NCBI RefSeq assembly: GCF_030268685.1
Contig: NZ_BSRQ01000010.1
Span: 227,805 to 291,804, forward strand
Direction: 5' to 3'
Source of the DNA: Microtetraspora sp. NBRC 13810
GTDB taxonomy: Bacteria > Actinomycetota > Actinomycetes > Streptosporangiales > Streptosporangiaceae
DNA: 64,000 nucleotides
Below, piece by piece: positions 37,173 to 47,054 of this stretch (position 1 is the first letter of the stretch; each line of letters starts with the position of its first letter). A program made the position numbers and the translations under genes. Below the pieces are notes generated by a model. That model was not told the DNA's origin. It did no database searches and was given only the letters and a program-made list of their open reading frames with translations.

Positions 37173-39490
37173 CCGTCCAGCCGCGACCACACGGCGAACG
37201 GCGTGATCGGCGTGTCGGTGAGGCCGCCCGCGATCTCCGGCAGGGCGGCGGCGACCGCGTTGCCGATGGCCGCCGGCGGGCCGATGGTGCCCGCCTCTCC
37301 GACGCCCTTCATGCCGCCCGGCGTGTGCGGCGAGGGGGTCTCCAGGAGCACGATCTCGACGTCCGGCACCTCCAGCGCCGTCGGGAGCAGGTACTCGGCG
37401 GACGGCTGCCCGTCGGCGGTGTAGGCCACCTCCTCGGTGAGCGCCATGCCGATCCCCTGCGCGACCCCGCCCCTGATCTGCCCTTCGACGATCGCCGGGT
37501 TGACCATCACCCCGCAGTCGTTGACCACCCAGTAGCCCTCCACCTCGACCGCCCCCGTCTCGGGGTCGACGGCCACGGCCGCCGCGTGCGCGCCGTAGGC
37601 GTAGGTGCTGGCGACGGGGTCGTAGGTGACCCGTTCCTCCAGGCCGGGTTCCGCGCCCTCGGGCAGGTCCCAGCCGCGCCACGCCGCCGTGGCGACGTCG
37701 GAGAGCTCGATCCTGGCCGCCGGGTCGCCTTTCACCCGCACCGCCGAGCCGGTGATCTCCAGGTCGTCCGGCGCGGCTTCGAGGTGGTGGGCGGCGACGG
37801 CGAGGATCCTGGCGCGCAGCCGTACGGCGGCGCGGGTCAGCGCTCCCCCGCCGACCACCAGGGAACGGCTGGCGATCGACCCGAGCGAGGAGTACGGCGT
37901 GGCGAGCGTGTCGCCGAGCACCACCTTGACCCGGTCCAGCGGCACTCCCACCCGGTCGGCGGCGAGCTGGGCGAGCGTGGTCTCGATGCCCTGGCCCATT
38001 CCGGCGACCCCGGCGGTGACGACGACGGAGGCGTCCGGCTCCATCCGCACGATCGCCGTCTCGTACCCGCCGGCCAGGATGCCCATCGCCTTCATCTCCG
38101 ACGAGGGGCCGAGCCCGGTGGACTGCACGTGGCAGGAGTATCCGACGCCGCGCCTGCGCCCGTCGCCGGGAGCGGCGGCCGGCCGCGCGGCGACGAGGTC
38201 GCGCAGGGCGCGCAGGGCGCGCGGGTAGTCGCCGGTGTCGTAGGACTGCCAGGTGCGGGTGGAGCAGGGCAGCTCGCCAGGAGTGATCATGTTGCGCAGC
38301 CGCAGCTCGACCGGGTCGAGGCCGAGCCGCCTGGCCGCCTCGTCGATCAGCCGTTCCCTGGTCCAGGCGGCCTCGGGCTGGCCGAATCCGCGGTAGGAGC
38401 CGGTGGGCGTGGTGGTGGTGACGACGGCGCGCACCCTGGCGCCGGCCCGGTCGAAGCGGTAGGGGCCGGGCAGCATGGTGGCGCAGACGGCGAGCGGGGA
38501 CGTGCCCACGTTGGACGGGTGGGAGCCGAGGTCGCCGAGCAGGTCGGCGTACAGGGCGACGAACCGCCCTTCGCCGTCCAGCGCCAGCCTGGCCCGGTGC
38601 ACGGCGTCCCGGGCGGGCAGGCTCGCGACGAGCCGGTCGGCGGGCGCCTCGGTCCAGCTCACCGGCACGCCGAGCCGCATGGCGGCCAGGCAGATCAGCG
38701 TCTCGTCCGGGTACAGGTGCTCCTTGAGGCCGAACCCGCCGCCGACGTCGCGGGTGATGACCCGCACCCGGTCCTGGGTGAGGCCGAGGGCCTCCGCGGC
38801 GTGCTCGCGCACGTGGTGCGGGGCCTGTGAGGAGGCCCAGATCGTCAGCTCGCCCTCGGTGTAGCGGGCCACGAGTCCGCGCGGCTCCAGCGGGTACGGC
38901 GACGCCCTGCCGATCCGGAACGTCATCTCCACCACGTGCTCGGCCCCCGCGAACGCCTCCTCGCAGGCGGCGGCGCCGTCCCCGAGCTCGAAGTCGGCGA
39001 CCAGGTTGGTGCCCCACTCGGGGTGCAGCACCGGGACGTCGGGCCGCAGCGCGGTCTCCACGCCGACCACGGCGGGCAGCTCGTCGAACTCCAGGTCGAT
39101 CAGGTCGGCGGCGTCCCTGGCCTCCTCGGCCGTGCGAGCCACCACCACGGCGACCGGCTGGCCCACGTAGCGGATCGTCTCCTCCAGCACCGGGTAGGAG
39201 ACCGACGGCTGGGCCGGGGAGAGCGAGACGCAGGGCAGCCGGACCGCCCCCGCCTCGGCCGGTGTTATCACGTCCAGGACGCCGTCCGCCGCGCCGACGG
39301 CTTTCACGTCGCACCGCACCAGCCTGCCGTGCGCGATGGGGCTGCGCACCACCACCGCGTGCGCGGTGCCCGGCGGCCGGACGCCGCCGACGAACCGGCC
39401 GCGCCCGGTCAGCAGGCGGGCGTCCTCCCGCCGGGGCGCCCGCGTTCCGATGTAGGTCCGGTCTTCGTTGTCAGGAAGGCCCTCGCTCAT
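37166..39490 (-). CDS. Molybdenum hydroxylase large subunit, xanthine/CO dehydrogenase family
   Basis: 774-residue molybdopterin-binding subunit. Aldehyde oxidase a/b hammerhead at about 20-130 (EDARLLTGRGRFVGGV), then the catalytic domain with GGGFGLKEHLYPDE, the active-site loop GSYRGFGQPEA, GMGQGIETTLAQLAADRVGVP, and the C-terminal GGMKGVGEAGTIGPPAAIGNAVA with the catalytic Glu of GVGEAG. The loop is of the AYRGAGR type rather than the Cys-containing CoxL form I type. Neither the 2Fe-2S small subunit nor the FAD medium subunit is beside it. Start ATG at 39490 has no strong ribosome-binding site; the longer frame is not coding-like. Confidence 0.88.
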   Translation of the reverse strand: MSEGLPDNEDRTYIGTRAPRREDARLLTGRGRFVGGVRPPGTAHAVVVRSPIAHGRLVRCDVKAVGAADGVLDVITPAEAGAVRLPCVSLSPAQPSVSYPVLEETIRYVGQPVAVVVARTAEEARDAADLIDLEFDELPAVVGVETALRPDVPVLHPEWGTNLVADFELGDGAAACEEAFAGAEHVVEMTFRIGRASPYPLEPRGLVARYTEGELTIWASSQAPHHVREHAAEALGLTQDRVRVITRDVGGGFGLKEHLYPDETLICLAAMRLGVPVSWTEAPADRLVASLPARDAVHRARLALDGEGRFVALYADLLGDLGSHPSNVGTSPLAVCATMLPGPYRFDRAGARVRAVVTTTTPTGSYRGFGQPEAAWTRERLIDEAARRLGLDPVELRLRNMITPGELPCSTRTWQSYDTGDYPRALRALRDLVAARPAAAPGDGRRRGVGYSCHVQSTGLGPSSEMKAMGILAGGYETAIVRMEPDASVVVTAGVAGMGQGIETTLAQLAADRVGVPLDRVKVVLGDTLATPYSSLGSIASRSLVVGGGALTRAAVRLRARILAVAAHHLEAAPDDLEITGSAVRVKGDPAARIELSDVATAAWRGWDLPEGAEPGLEERVTYDPVASTYAYGAHAAAVAVDPETGAVEVEGYWVVNDCGVMVNPAIVEGQIRGGVAQGIGMALTEEVAYTADGQPSAEYLLPTALEVPDVEIVLLETPSPHTPGGMKGVGEAGTIGPPAAIGNAVAAALPEIAGGLTDTPITPFAVWSRLDGA

Positions 39491-39591
39491 GGCCCGATTG
39501 TGTGCGCTCCGGCGGCCGCCGCCAAGCGGGCGCGACCAGGCGGAGTCACCGGGGGCACCGGGCGGGTCGCCGGACGGGTCGCCGGACGGGG

Positions 39592-40869
39592 TCAGGGGTC
39601 GGACGCGATGACGACGCCCAGGCACATCTCGTCGCTGGTGCCCTCGCCCCATACGACGTGCCGCGGCGGGGTGCCGCTCAGCTGGGGCAGCATCGCGCGC
39701 AGCCCGGCGTCGTGGGTGCAGGTCACTCTCAGGGTGTCGCCGGGCCCGATCCGGGCGGGCCGGTCGAGGATCCGCGCGCTCTGGTCGTCGAAGTCGTAGG
39801 AGGGGACGTCGAGCAGGGTGCGCGCCCGCGGCGTGCCGGGGTTGAGCTCGATCCTGATCGAACGGCCGAGCAGGTGCATGTGCCCGGCGAGGGCGTGCAC
39901 GGTGGCGGGGCGGTACACGGCGTGGTCACACCGCTGGACGGCCCCCGCGCGGGGCGGCCCGCCGTCCGAGCAGAGCCGGTTGAGGTAGTCGACCATGCCC
40001 AGGGAACGCGGGCCGAACCGGCGGGCGACGTCCGCGAGCGCGGCCTCCCGGTCGCACAGCGGGCCGGACTCCCGTGCCGTGCAGGGCAGCTCGACCGGGG
40101 CGGTGAGCAGGTCGGTCCGCAGCGGTCGCAGCGCCTCGCCCGACAGCCGCAGCCGGATGCCGGACCGGTCCGCGCCCACCGGTCGCCCGCCGGCGCCCAG
40201 CGTGTTGTAGTGCACCTGCATGACCAGCGCGCTGCCGGCCGGCAGCTCGTGCCCGTAGGCCGGGTCGAGCAGCGCCTCGCCGGTCCCCGGGGCCCAATGG
40301 GCGACCCAGGTGGCGCCGCCGAGACCGGCGTCGCCGAAACAGGTCCAGCCCTCCTGCGGGGTGCCGGCGTCGAGAGCCCTGGCCGGCGCCACCTGTTCGG
40401 GGCCGAGCCTGAAGAAGATCGCGTGGTGCACGATCCCGGTGTTCTGCGGCGTGAACCGGGTGCCGGTCAGGAACATCCGGTCACGCAGGCCGGGGTCGAC
40501 GAGGAAGCAGCGGTAGTCGTCGGTTCCGCCGCTGGGCGGCCGGGGCGTGTAGGCGCGGGCCGGCTGGAGGGTGCGGAACTCCTCACCGGCCCGCAGCGGC
40601 GCGCTCCGCGGCGGCTTCGCCGGGGATCCGTGACCGGCGTGCGCGGGGGCGGACCGGGTGGTCTCCGGCGGCGTCCCCGGCGGCTGTGGTGTCCGGCCGG
40701 ACGCGGTGGCCGGAGGCGCGGCGCCCGGCGCGCCCCGGGTGTCGCCGGCCGGGGAGCAGGCGGTCGCCAGCAGGGCGGCGAGGGCCAGCGCCGCCGGCCA
40801 CCACCCGCGCCTTACCGCTCTGACGACCGGCGGGAGAAGTGCGGAAAACCTTCCGGCGCTTCCAGTCAT
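39592..40869 (-). CDS. Copper type II ascorbate-dependent monooxygenase-like lipoprotein
   Basis: 425-residue lipoprotein (lipobox LLATAC, Cys 38) followed by a Pro/Ala-rich linker and a domain resembling animal PHM and dopamine beta-monooxygenase. Candidate copper ligands are visible in family order: H148-H149 (IVHHAIFF), H220 (MQVHYN), H330 and H332 (AGHMHLLG), and M415 (SDEMCLG). Six or more Cys could form disulfides. All ligands of both copper sites appear present, so an active extracytoplasmic oxygenase is possible. It is monocistronic and divergent from a membrane glycosyltransferase. Confidence 0.82.
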   Translation of the reverse strand: MTGSAGRFSALLPPVVRAVRRGWWPAALALAALLATACSPAGDTRGAPGAAPPATASGRTPQPPGTPPETTRSAPAHAGHGSPAKPPRSAPLRAGEEFRTLQPARAYTPRPPSGGTDDYRCFLVDPGLRDRMFLTGTRFTPQNTGIVHHAIFFRLGPEQVAPARALDAGTPQEGWTCFGDAGLGGATWVAHWAPGTGEALLDPAYGHELPAGSALVMQVHYNTLGAGGRPVGADRSGIRLRLSGEALRPLRTDLLTAPVELPCTARESGPLCDREAALADVARRFGPRSLGMVDYLNRLCSDGGPPRAGAVQRCDHAVYRPATVHALAGHMHLLGRSIRIELNPGTPRARTLLDVPSYDFDDQSARILDRPARIGPGDTLRVTCTHDAGLRAMLPQLSGTPPRHVVWGEGTSDEMCLGVVIASDP

Positions 40870-41059
40870 GACCCCACGCTATGTCCTGCACCGCGGACGC
40901 GACTTGCCATTCTCAGCAGGCTTTATGCGTCTAAAGAGGTACAGGCTTCTCGTGTTTCCCCGCGTAATATCCCAAACGAGGATCATCGGCGTGCGCCCGA
41001 ATCCCGCCGAGCCTCTTCGACGGCTCCGGCCTTTCCCCCTCCGGCGGCATGGAGGTCCG

Positions 41060-42553
41060 ATGCCCGGAAAAGATCAGCGGCCCCTTCCCCGGTTCGCCGG
41101 CGCGCAGGTGGCCGTCGTGGCGTCGATCGTGACCGCCGGTCTGCTCGTCTTCGACGTCCGGTACGGCTATCTCCGCGATGAGTTGTACTTCCGCATGCTG
41201 CGTGACCATCTGGACTGGGGCTACTTCGACCAGCCGCCGCTGGTGCCCTTTCTCGCCTGGGCGGGTACCGAGATCTTCGGCGACAACCTGCGCGCCCTGT
41301 GGGTGTGGTCCCCGATCGCGGTCGGCGTGTACATCGTGCTCGCCGGGCTGGTGGCCCGTGAGCTGGGCGGCGGGCGGCGGGCGCAGGTCCTCGCCGCGGC
41401 CGCCGCGGGCACCACGCCCTGGGTGCTGGGCATCGGGCACTACCTGATCACCAACGTCTTCGACCTGCCGCTGTGGACCGCGGCGATCCTGTGCGCGGTC
41501 CGGGCGCTCCGCCGCGGCGACGGGCGGTGGTGGCTCGCCGTGGGCGCCGCGTGCGGGCTCGCGACCTACAACAAGTACCTGATCGTCCTGCTGCCCCTCG
41601 CGCTGCTCGCGGGACTCCTCCTCGCCGGGCCGCGCCGGGTGTTCCTCGACCGGTGGCTGTGGCTCGGGCTGCTGCTCGCCCTGGTGGTCGCCGCGCCGAA
41701 CCTGCTCTACCAGGCGGCGCACGACTGGCCGCAGCTCACGATGGCCGGGGCGCTGGCGGAGGACCGGGGGACGGAGTTCCGCGCCATTTACGTGCGCGAC
41801 CAGTTCCTGTTCTTCCCCGGCCCGCCGCTGGCCGTACTGTGGCTCGCCGGGTGGGTGCGGCTGCTGCGGGACCGGACGCTGCGCGCCTTCGCCGTGGGGA
41901 CGCTGTTCTGCTCCGTCCTGGTCTTCGCGACCGGCGGCCGGCCCGACTACGTCTACAGCCTGCTGGCGTTCTGCCTCGTCGCGGGCTGCGTCGTGATCGA
42001 CGACTGGCTGGCCGCGGTCCGGTGGCGCCGGCTGCTCGTCGGCGCCGGGGTGGCGGTGAACGCGTCGATCGCCGTGGTCGCCGGGCTGTCGGTGCTGCCG
42101 CTGGAGGTGCTGCTCAGGACGCCGCTGCCGGTCAACCTGGCGGTGCGTGACTCGGTGGGCTGGCCCAGGCTGGCCGAGCAGGTGGCCCGGGTCTACCGCG
42201 GCCTGCCGCCGCGGGACCGCGCGCGCACGATCCTGCTGGCCGGCAACTACGGCGAGGCGGGGGCGCTGGACCTGTACGGCCCCCGCCTCGGCCTGCCCGC
42301 CGTCTACAGCGGCCACAACGAGCTGCACAGGTTCGGCCCGCCCCCCGAACACGCGACGACGGCGGTCGTCGTCGGCACGACGGAGGCCCTGCGGGCCGAG
42401 GCGTTCACCGCATGCGACCGGGCGGGCCGGGTGGACAACGGCACCGGCCTGGACAACCGGGAGCAGGGCCGCCCGATCCTGGTGTGCCGGGACCTCAGAC
42501 GCCCGTGGTCACAGCTCTGGCCGAAGTTCCGCCACTCTCACCATTACGGCTGA
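41060..42553 (+). CDS. GT39/PMT-family membrane glycosyltransferase
   Basis: 497-residue polytopic protein with about 10-11 membrane helices. The first extracytoplasmic loop carries the acidic RDELYFRML and DQPPLVPFLAWAG, the usual pattern of dolichyl/polyprenyl-phosphate sugar transferases (PF13231). TYNKYLIVLLPLALLAGLLL and GRPDYVYSL are further typical segments. The C-terminal about 130 residues are soluble. Start ATG at 41060 follows GGAGG. It probably transfers a sugar from a lipid carrier to an exported protein or a cell-wall polymer. Confidence 0.85.
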   Translation: MPGKDQRPLPRFAGAQVAVVASIVTAGLLVFDVRYGYLRDELYFRMLRDHLDWGYFDQPPLVPFLAWAGTEIFGDNLRALWVWSPIAVGVYIVLAGLVARELGGGRRAQVLAAAAAGTTPWVLGIGHYLITNVFDLPLWTAAILCAVRALRRGDGRWWLAVGAACGLATYNKYLIVLLPLALLAGLLLAGPRRVFLDRWLWLGLLLALVVAAPNLLYQAAHDWPQLTMAGALAEDRGTEFRAIYVRDQFLFFPGPPLAVLWLAGWVRLLRDRTLRAFAVGTLFCSVLVFATGGRPDYVYSLLAFCLVAGCVVIDDWLAAVRWRRLLVGAGVAVNASIAVVAGLSVLPLEVLLRTPLPVNLAVRDSVGWPRLAEQVARVYRGLPPRDRARTILLAGNYGEAGALDLYGPRLGLPAVYSGHNELHRFGPPPEHATTAVVVGTTEALRAEAFTACDRAGRVDNGTGLDNREQGRPILVCRDLRRPWSQLWPKFRHSHHYG

Positions 42554-42750
42554 CTTTCCTTATCGTGCGGGCGCCCCGGGCTGACCATACGGCCTGCCCG
42601 GCCGCCTCCCCGCGCGCCCTGGGCCACGGAAGCGGGATTCTGAGAGCGGTTGAGTTTCCTTCACGGCCGGTAACCGCAAATGATTGGTCAGAAGGCTGTC
42701 AAATATCCTTGCAAGGGACCAACCTGGAGAGAAGGCCGTGAGGAGTGGTG

Positions 42751-42918
42751 ATGAGCAGGCAAATCGGCATCGCGTTCCAGTCCCCCGAGCTGGCCGTCCT
42801 CGAAGGACGGATCAACCGGCTGGAAAAGCAGATCAGCATGCTGACCGACGCCGTAAGGGCGCTGACCCGGGCCGTGGAGGGAGGGAGACCCCCGCAGGGC
42901 GGCGCGGCGCAGCCGTGA
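42751..42918 (+). CDS. 55-residue coiled-coil small protein
   Basis: ATG at 42751 preceded by AGGAG 5 nt upstream. The peptide starts MSRQIGIAFQSPELAVLEGR and continues with a heptad-like amphipathic helix (INRLEKQISMLTDAVRALTRAV), ending in a Gly/Pro-rich tail. No membrane helix. It stands free between the glycosyltransferase and phosphoketolase genes. Charge pattern and ribosome-binding site make it credible; function unknown. Confidence 0.6.
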   Translation: MSRQIGIAFQSPELAVLEGRINRLEKQISMLTDAVRALTRAVEGGRPPQGGAAQP

Positions 42919-43056
42919 CCCCCATGAGCCCGCGCCCCGGCCGCGCCCGCGTGGCGCGGCGCCCCTGACCGGCGGAGGCGGCGGCCCCCGCCGCCCCGGA
43001 CCGGCGTCCCCCCGTTCCCCCTCGGCGCGGACTCAACGCAGGACGCCCACCGAAGC

Positions 43057-43110
43057 CAGGCGCGCACCGAACCCAGGCGTGCGCCGAACCCAGGCGCGCA
43101 CCGAACCGGA
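43057..43110. repeat. Three 18-bp tandem repeats
   Basis: CCAGGCGCGCACCGAACC-like units repeat three times downstream of the phosphoketolase stop and of the 55-residue ORF. The 215-nt gap holding it has no gene. Confidence 0.6.
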
Positions 43111-43133
43111 CCTGCTCCGGCCGGCGGCTTCGC

Positions 43134-45437
43134 TCAGCCGGGCCAGGTCCAGTCCGCGATCTCCGCGGGATCCTCGCCGTGCTCCCTGGTGTACGCGCGG
43201 GCGCGCAGCCTGGCGTCCGCCATCCGCTGGCGCAGCAGCGCCGACCGGACGCCGAGCCCCGGCACCCGGTCGATCACGTCCATCACCAGGTGGAACCTGT
43301 CGATGTCGTTGAGCATCGCCATGTCGAAGGGCGTCGTGGTGGTGCCCTCCTCCTTGTAGCCGCGCACGTGCAGCTGGTCGTGACCGTGCCGGCGGTAGGT
43401 GAGGCGGTGGATCAGCCAGGGATAGCCGTGGAAGTTGAAGATGACCGGCTTGTCGGTGGTGAACAGCGCGTCGTACCCGCGGTCCGGCAGGCCGTGCGGA
43501 TGATCGGTGTCGGGGAGCAGGCGCATCAGGTCCACCACGTTCACCACCCGCACCCGCAGGCCGGGCAGGTGCTCCCGGAGCAGCGCGGCGGCGGCGAGCG
43601 TCTCCAGGGTGGGCACGTCGCCGGCGCAGGCCAGCACGACGTCCGGATCGTCACCCGCGTCGGTGCTCGCCCACGGCAGGATGCCGAGGCCGCGGGTGCA
43701 GTGGGTGACCGCGTCCTCCATCGGGAACAGGTCGAGCACCGGCTGCTTCCCCGCCACGATCACGTTGACGTAGTCGCGCGAGCGCAGGCAGTGGTCGGCC
43801 GTCGAGAGCAGCGTGTTGGCGTCCGGCGGCAGGTAGACCCGGACGACCTCGGCCTTCTTGTTCAGCACCACGTCGAGGAAGCCCGGGTCCTGGTGGCTGA
43901 AGCCGTTGTGGTCCTGCCGCCACACGTGCGAGGACAGCAGGTAGTTGAGCGAGGCCACCGGCCGCCGCCAGGGGATCCGGTTCGCCGACTCCAGCCATTT
44001 GGCATGCTGGTTGAACATCGCGTCCACGATGTGGATGAACGCCTCGTAGCAGTTGAACAGCCCGTGCCTGCCGGTGAGCAGGTAACCCTCCAGCCACCCC
44101 TGGCACAGGTGCTCGCTCAGCACCTCCATGACCCGCCCGCCGGGGGCGAGGTGCTCGTCGGTGGGCAGGATCTCCGCGTTCCACTCCCGGCCGGTGGCTT
44201 CGAAGACGGCCGACAGCCGGTTGGACGCGGTCTCGTCCGGGCCGAGGAGCCGGAAGTTGTCCGGGTTGGCGGTGATGACGTCGCGCAGGAACGCGCCGAG
44301 CACCCGGGTCGGCTCCGAGGTGACCGTGGCGGGGCTCTTCACCTGCACGGCGTAGTCGCGGAAGCCGGGCAGCGCCAGCGGGCGGAGCAGCTCGCCGCCG
44401 TTGGCGTGCGGGTTGGCGCTCATCCTGCGCCGCCCGGGGGGCACGTGCCCGCGGATCTCCGCCACCGGCCGCCCGGCGGCGTCGAAGAGCTCCTCCGGCC
44501 GGTACGAGCGCATCCACTCGACCAGCATCGCCCGGTGCTCCTCGTTCTCCCGGACCTCGGGCAGCGGCACCTGGTGGGACCGCCAGGTGCCTTCGACGGG
44601 CAGCCCGTCCACCTCGCGCGGCCCGGTCCAGCCCTTGGGCGTGCGCAGCACGATCATCGGCCGCTGCCCGGTCCCGGCCGTGATCTCGCCGAAGACGGCG
44701 TCCAGGGCGGCGGCCATGGCCTCGTGCACGGCGGCGGGGTCGTCGCCGGTGACGAAGTGCGGGCGGTGGCCGTACCCTTCGAGGAGCCTGCGCAGCTCGT
44801 CCTCGGGGATCCTGGCCAGCACGGTCGGGTTCGCGATCTTGTAGCCGTTGAGGTGCAGGATCGGCAGCACCACGCCGTCACGGCGCGGGTCGAGGAACTT
44901 GCCGGAGTGCCAGCTCGCCGCCAGCGGCCCGGTCTCGGCCTCGCCGTCGCCGATCACGCAGGCCACGACCAGGCCCGGGTTGTCGAAGGCCGCGCCGTAG
45001 GCGTGCGCGAGGGAGTAGCCGAGTTCGCCGCCCTCGTGGATGGAGCCGGGGGTCTGCGGGGCCGCGTGGCTCGGGATGCCGCCGGGGTAGGAGAACTGCC
45101 GGAACAGCCGGCGCATCCCTTCCGCGTCCTGGGACACGTAGGGGTACAGCTCGGAGTACGTGCCCTCCAGCCAGGCGTGCGCCACCACGGCGGGGCCACC
45201 GTGTCCCGGCCCGGCGATGTAGATCATGTCCTGGCCGCGTTCCTTGATCACCCGGTTGAGGTGGGCGAAGCAGAAGTTCAGGCCGGGCGTGGTGCCCCAG
45301 TGGCCGAGCAGCCGCGGTTTGATGTGCCGGGGCTCCAGCGGCTCGGTCAGCAGGGGGTTGTCCCGCAGGTAGATCTGGCCGACCGACAGGTAGTTCGCCG
45401 CCCGCCAGTAGGCGTCGATTCTGTCCAAAACGTCCAT
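43134..45437 (-). CDS. xfp: Xylulose-5-phosphate/fructose-6-phosphate phosphoketolase
   Basis: 767-residue thiamine-diphosphate enzyme that cleaves xylulose 5-P (or fructose 6-P) with phosphate to acetyl phosphate and an aldose phosphate. N-terminal motif [19 protein letters not shown], the [12 protein letters not shown] and GPGHGGPA motifs, the ThDP site [13 protein letters not shown]...NGYKIANPT, and central [20 protein letters not shown]. Length is close to the usual about 790-825. Start ATG at 45437 follows GGAGCG. Divergent from a HAD phosphatase gene with a 158-nt shared promoter region. Confidence 0.95.
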   Translation of the reverse strand: MDVLDRIDAYWRAANYLSVGQIYLRDNPLLTEPLEPRHIKPRLLGHWGTTPGLNFCFAHLNRVIKERGQDMIYIAGPGHGGPAVVAHAWLEGTYSELYPYVSQDAEGMRRLFRQFSYPGGIPSHAAPQTPGSIHEGGELGYSLAHAYGAAFDNPGLVVACVIGDGEAETGPLAASWHSGKFLDPRRDGVVLPILHLNGYKIANPTVLARIPEDELRRLLEGYGHRPHFVTGDDPAAVHEAMAAALDAVFGEITAGTGQRPMIVLRTPKGWTGPREVDGLPVEGTWRSHQVPLPEVRENEEHRAMLVEWMRSYRPEELFDAAGRPVAEIRGHVPPGRRRMSANPHANGGELLRPLALPGFRDYAVQVKSPATVTSEPTRVLGAFLRDVITANPDNFRLLGPDETASNRLSAVFEATGREWNAEILPTDEHLAPGGRVMEVLSEHLCQGWLEGYLLTGRHGLFNCYEAFIHIVDAMFNQHAKWLESANRIPWRRPVASLNYLLSSHVWRQDHNGFSHQDPGFLDVVLNKKAEVVRVYLPPDANTLLSTADHCLRSRDYVNVIVAGKQPVLDLFPMEDAVTHCTRGLGILPWASTDAGDDPDVVLACAGDVPTLETLAAAALLREHLPGLRVRVVNVVDLMRLLPDTDHPHGLPDRGYDALFTTDKPVIFNFHGYPWLIHRLTYRRHGHDQLHVRGYKEEGTTTTPFDMAMLNDIDRFHLVMDVIDRVPGLGVRSALLRQRMADARLRARAYTREHGEDPAEIADWTWPG

Positions 45438-45595
45438 GACACGCTCCTTCCCCCGATTCACCGGATCAGCGGTGGCATCGGCCCTGACGCCGGCGCCTGG
45501 ATGCCTATGCCCAGGTCAGAGCGGGTATAGCAGGGTGTTGGACCGGTCTGACGGGGAATGCTGAAGCCATGTCACAGTGACTGAAAGGCGGCGAG

Positions 45596-46330
45596 ATGCC
45601 GGCCATAGACCTCACTTCGACCACTGCCGTGATCTTCGACGCGGACGGTGTGGTGACCGACACCGCACGGGCGCACGCGGCGGCGTGGAAACACGTCTTC
45701 GACACCTTCCTCGCCGGCCGCGCCGAGCCGTACGCGCCGTTCGACATCCGCGAGGACTACCTGCGCCATGTGGACGGGCGGTCCAGGGCCGACGGCGTGC
45801 GGGCGTTCCTCGCCACCCGCGGCGTGCACCTGCCCGAGGACGGCCCGCCCGGCCTGCCCAGCGTGCGGTCGCTGGCGCGGGCCGAGGAGCACCTGTTCGC
45901 CGGGCACCTGGCGCGCTACGGCGTGGCCGCCTTCCCCGGCACGGTCGGCCTCCTGCACGAGCTGCGCAGGCGCGGAGCCCGCACGGCGGCCGTCTCCGGG
46001 GACGGGGACTGCTCGCGGATCGTCACGGCCGCGGCGGTGGCCCACCTGTTCGACGTGCTCGTGGACGGCGACGCCGCGCCCGGCCGTCCCTGCCGGCCCG
46101 GCCCCGCGCAGTTGCGGGAGGCCGCCCGGCTTCTCGGCGCCGCCCCGGAGCGGATCGCGCTGGTCGAGGACGCCGCCTGCGTCGCCGAGGCGGGCAGGCG
46201 CGGGTTCGGCCTCGTCGTCGGGGTGGACCGCGCCGGCCGCCGGCCCGGCCCCGGCCACGGGGCGGACGTGCTCGTCGCCGACCTCGGCGAGCTGAAAGTG
46301 ATCGGGCGGGTGCCCGTGAACGCGCTGTGA
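45596..46330 (+). CDS. HAD-superfamily hydrolase, beta-phosphoglucomutase-like
   Basis: 244-residue cytosolic enzyme. Motif I is VIFDADGVVTDTA (nucleophile Asp and general-acid Asp both present), the cap domain follows, then motif II Ser (TAAVSGDGD), the motif III region (RPGPAQLREAARLLG) and motif IV (LVEDAACVAEAG). This is the pattern of sugar-phosphate mutases or phosphatases such as beta-PGM. The motif III Lys seen in the family (usually KPxP) is replaced here by Arg-Pro-Gly-Pro, so activity is uncertain. Divergent from phosphoketolase. Confidence 0.82.
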   Translation: MPAIDLTSTTAVIFDADGVVTDTARAHAAAWKHVFDTFLAGRAEPYAPFDIREDYLRHVDGRSRADGVRAFLATRGVHLPEDGPPGLPSVRSLARAEEHLFAGHLARYGVAAFPGTVGLLHELRRRGARTAAVSGDGDCSRIVTAAAVAHLFDVLVDGDAAPGRPCRPGPAQLREAARLLGAAPERIALVEDAACVAEAGRRGFGLVVGVDRAGRRPGPGHGADVLVADLGELKVIGRVPVNAL

Positions 46331-46370
46331 GAGCGCGCGCCGCTCACCGCCCGGTGAGGAGGTTGTCCCG

Positions 46371-47042
46371 ATGTCCGCACGCACACCGGCCCCGGGCGAC
46401 CTGGGCCGCCGCATAGCCCGGCACCGCGAGTCGCTCGGCCTGAGCCGCGAGGAGCTGGGCGAGCTCACCGGCATGGACCCCGGCTACGTCGAGTACCTGG
46501 AGCTGAACGCCGCCTCCCCCACCATGGCCGCGATGCGCCGGCTGGCCTCGGTGTTCACCACCAGCGTCGACGATCTGCTCGGCCGCTCGGTGAACTTCCC
46601 GCCCGGCCGCGGCCGGGCCGGCTGCCGGGCCCATCTGGAGAAACTCGAATTCGACGAGTGCCTCCGGCTGCTCACCCCGGGCGGGATCGGCCGGGTCGCC
46701 TTCACCGGCTGCGCCGGTATGACGATCATGCCGGTCAACTACCGGCTGCACCTGGGGACCGTGCTGTTCCGCACCGCCTTCGGCGGCCCGCTCGACGCCG
46801 ATCTGCGTACCGGAGTCGAGGGCGTCGAATGCATGGTCGCCTTCGAGGTGGACCGGATCGACGAGGCGAACCGGGAAGGGTGGCACGTGCTGGTCCGGGG
46901 GCCGGCCCATCACGTCTCCCAGGAGGACGAGCTGGCCAGGTGCACCGCGACCGGCCTCAGCTCCTGGGCGGGCGGCCGGCGCGATCTTTACATCAGGGTC
47001 CGGCCGGTCACCGTGTCCGGCCGCCGCATCCGCAACTCCTGA
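46371..47042 (+). CDS. XRE helix-turn-helix fused to PNPOx-like flavin domain
   Basis: 223-residue fusion: N-terminal XRE DNA-binding domain (IARHRESLGLSREELGELTGMDPGYVEYLELNAASPTMAAMRRLASVF, about 15-65) and C-terminal pyridoxamine-phosphate-oxidase-like split barrel (GGIGRVAFTGCAGMTIMPVNYRL...VECMVAFEVDRIDE). The barrel commonly binds FMN or F420 and could sense redox state. GAGGAGG lies 8 nt before the ATG. It is 40 nt after the HAD gene and convergent with the stress-protein gene. Confidence 0.85.
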   Translation: MSARTPAPGDLGRRIARHRESLGLSREELGELTGMDPGYVEYLELNAASPTMAAMRRLASVFTTSVDDLLGRSVNFPPGRGRAGCRAHLEKLEFDECLRLLTPGGIGRVAFTGCAGMTIMPVNYRLHLGTVLFRTAFGGPLDADLRTGVEGVECMVAFEVDRIDEANREGWHVLVRGPAHHVSQEDELARCTATGLSSWAGGRRDLYIRVRPVTVSGRRIRNS

Positions 47043-47054
47043 GTCCCGCTCAGG
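47038..47054. terminator. Hairpin pairing two opposing stop codons
   Basis: CCTGAG (47038-47043), loop TCCCG and CTCAGG (47049-47054). The left arm contains the TGA of the XRE/PNPOx gene; the right arm begins the TGA of the convergent universal stress protein gene. Confidence 0.5.
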
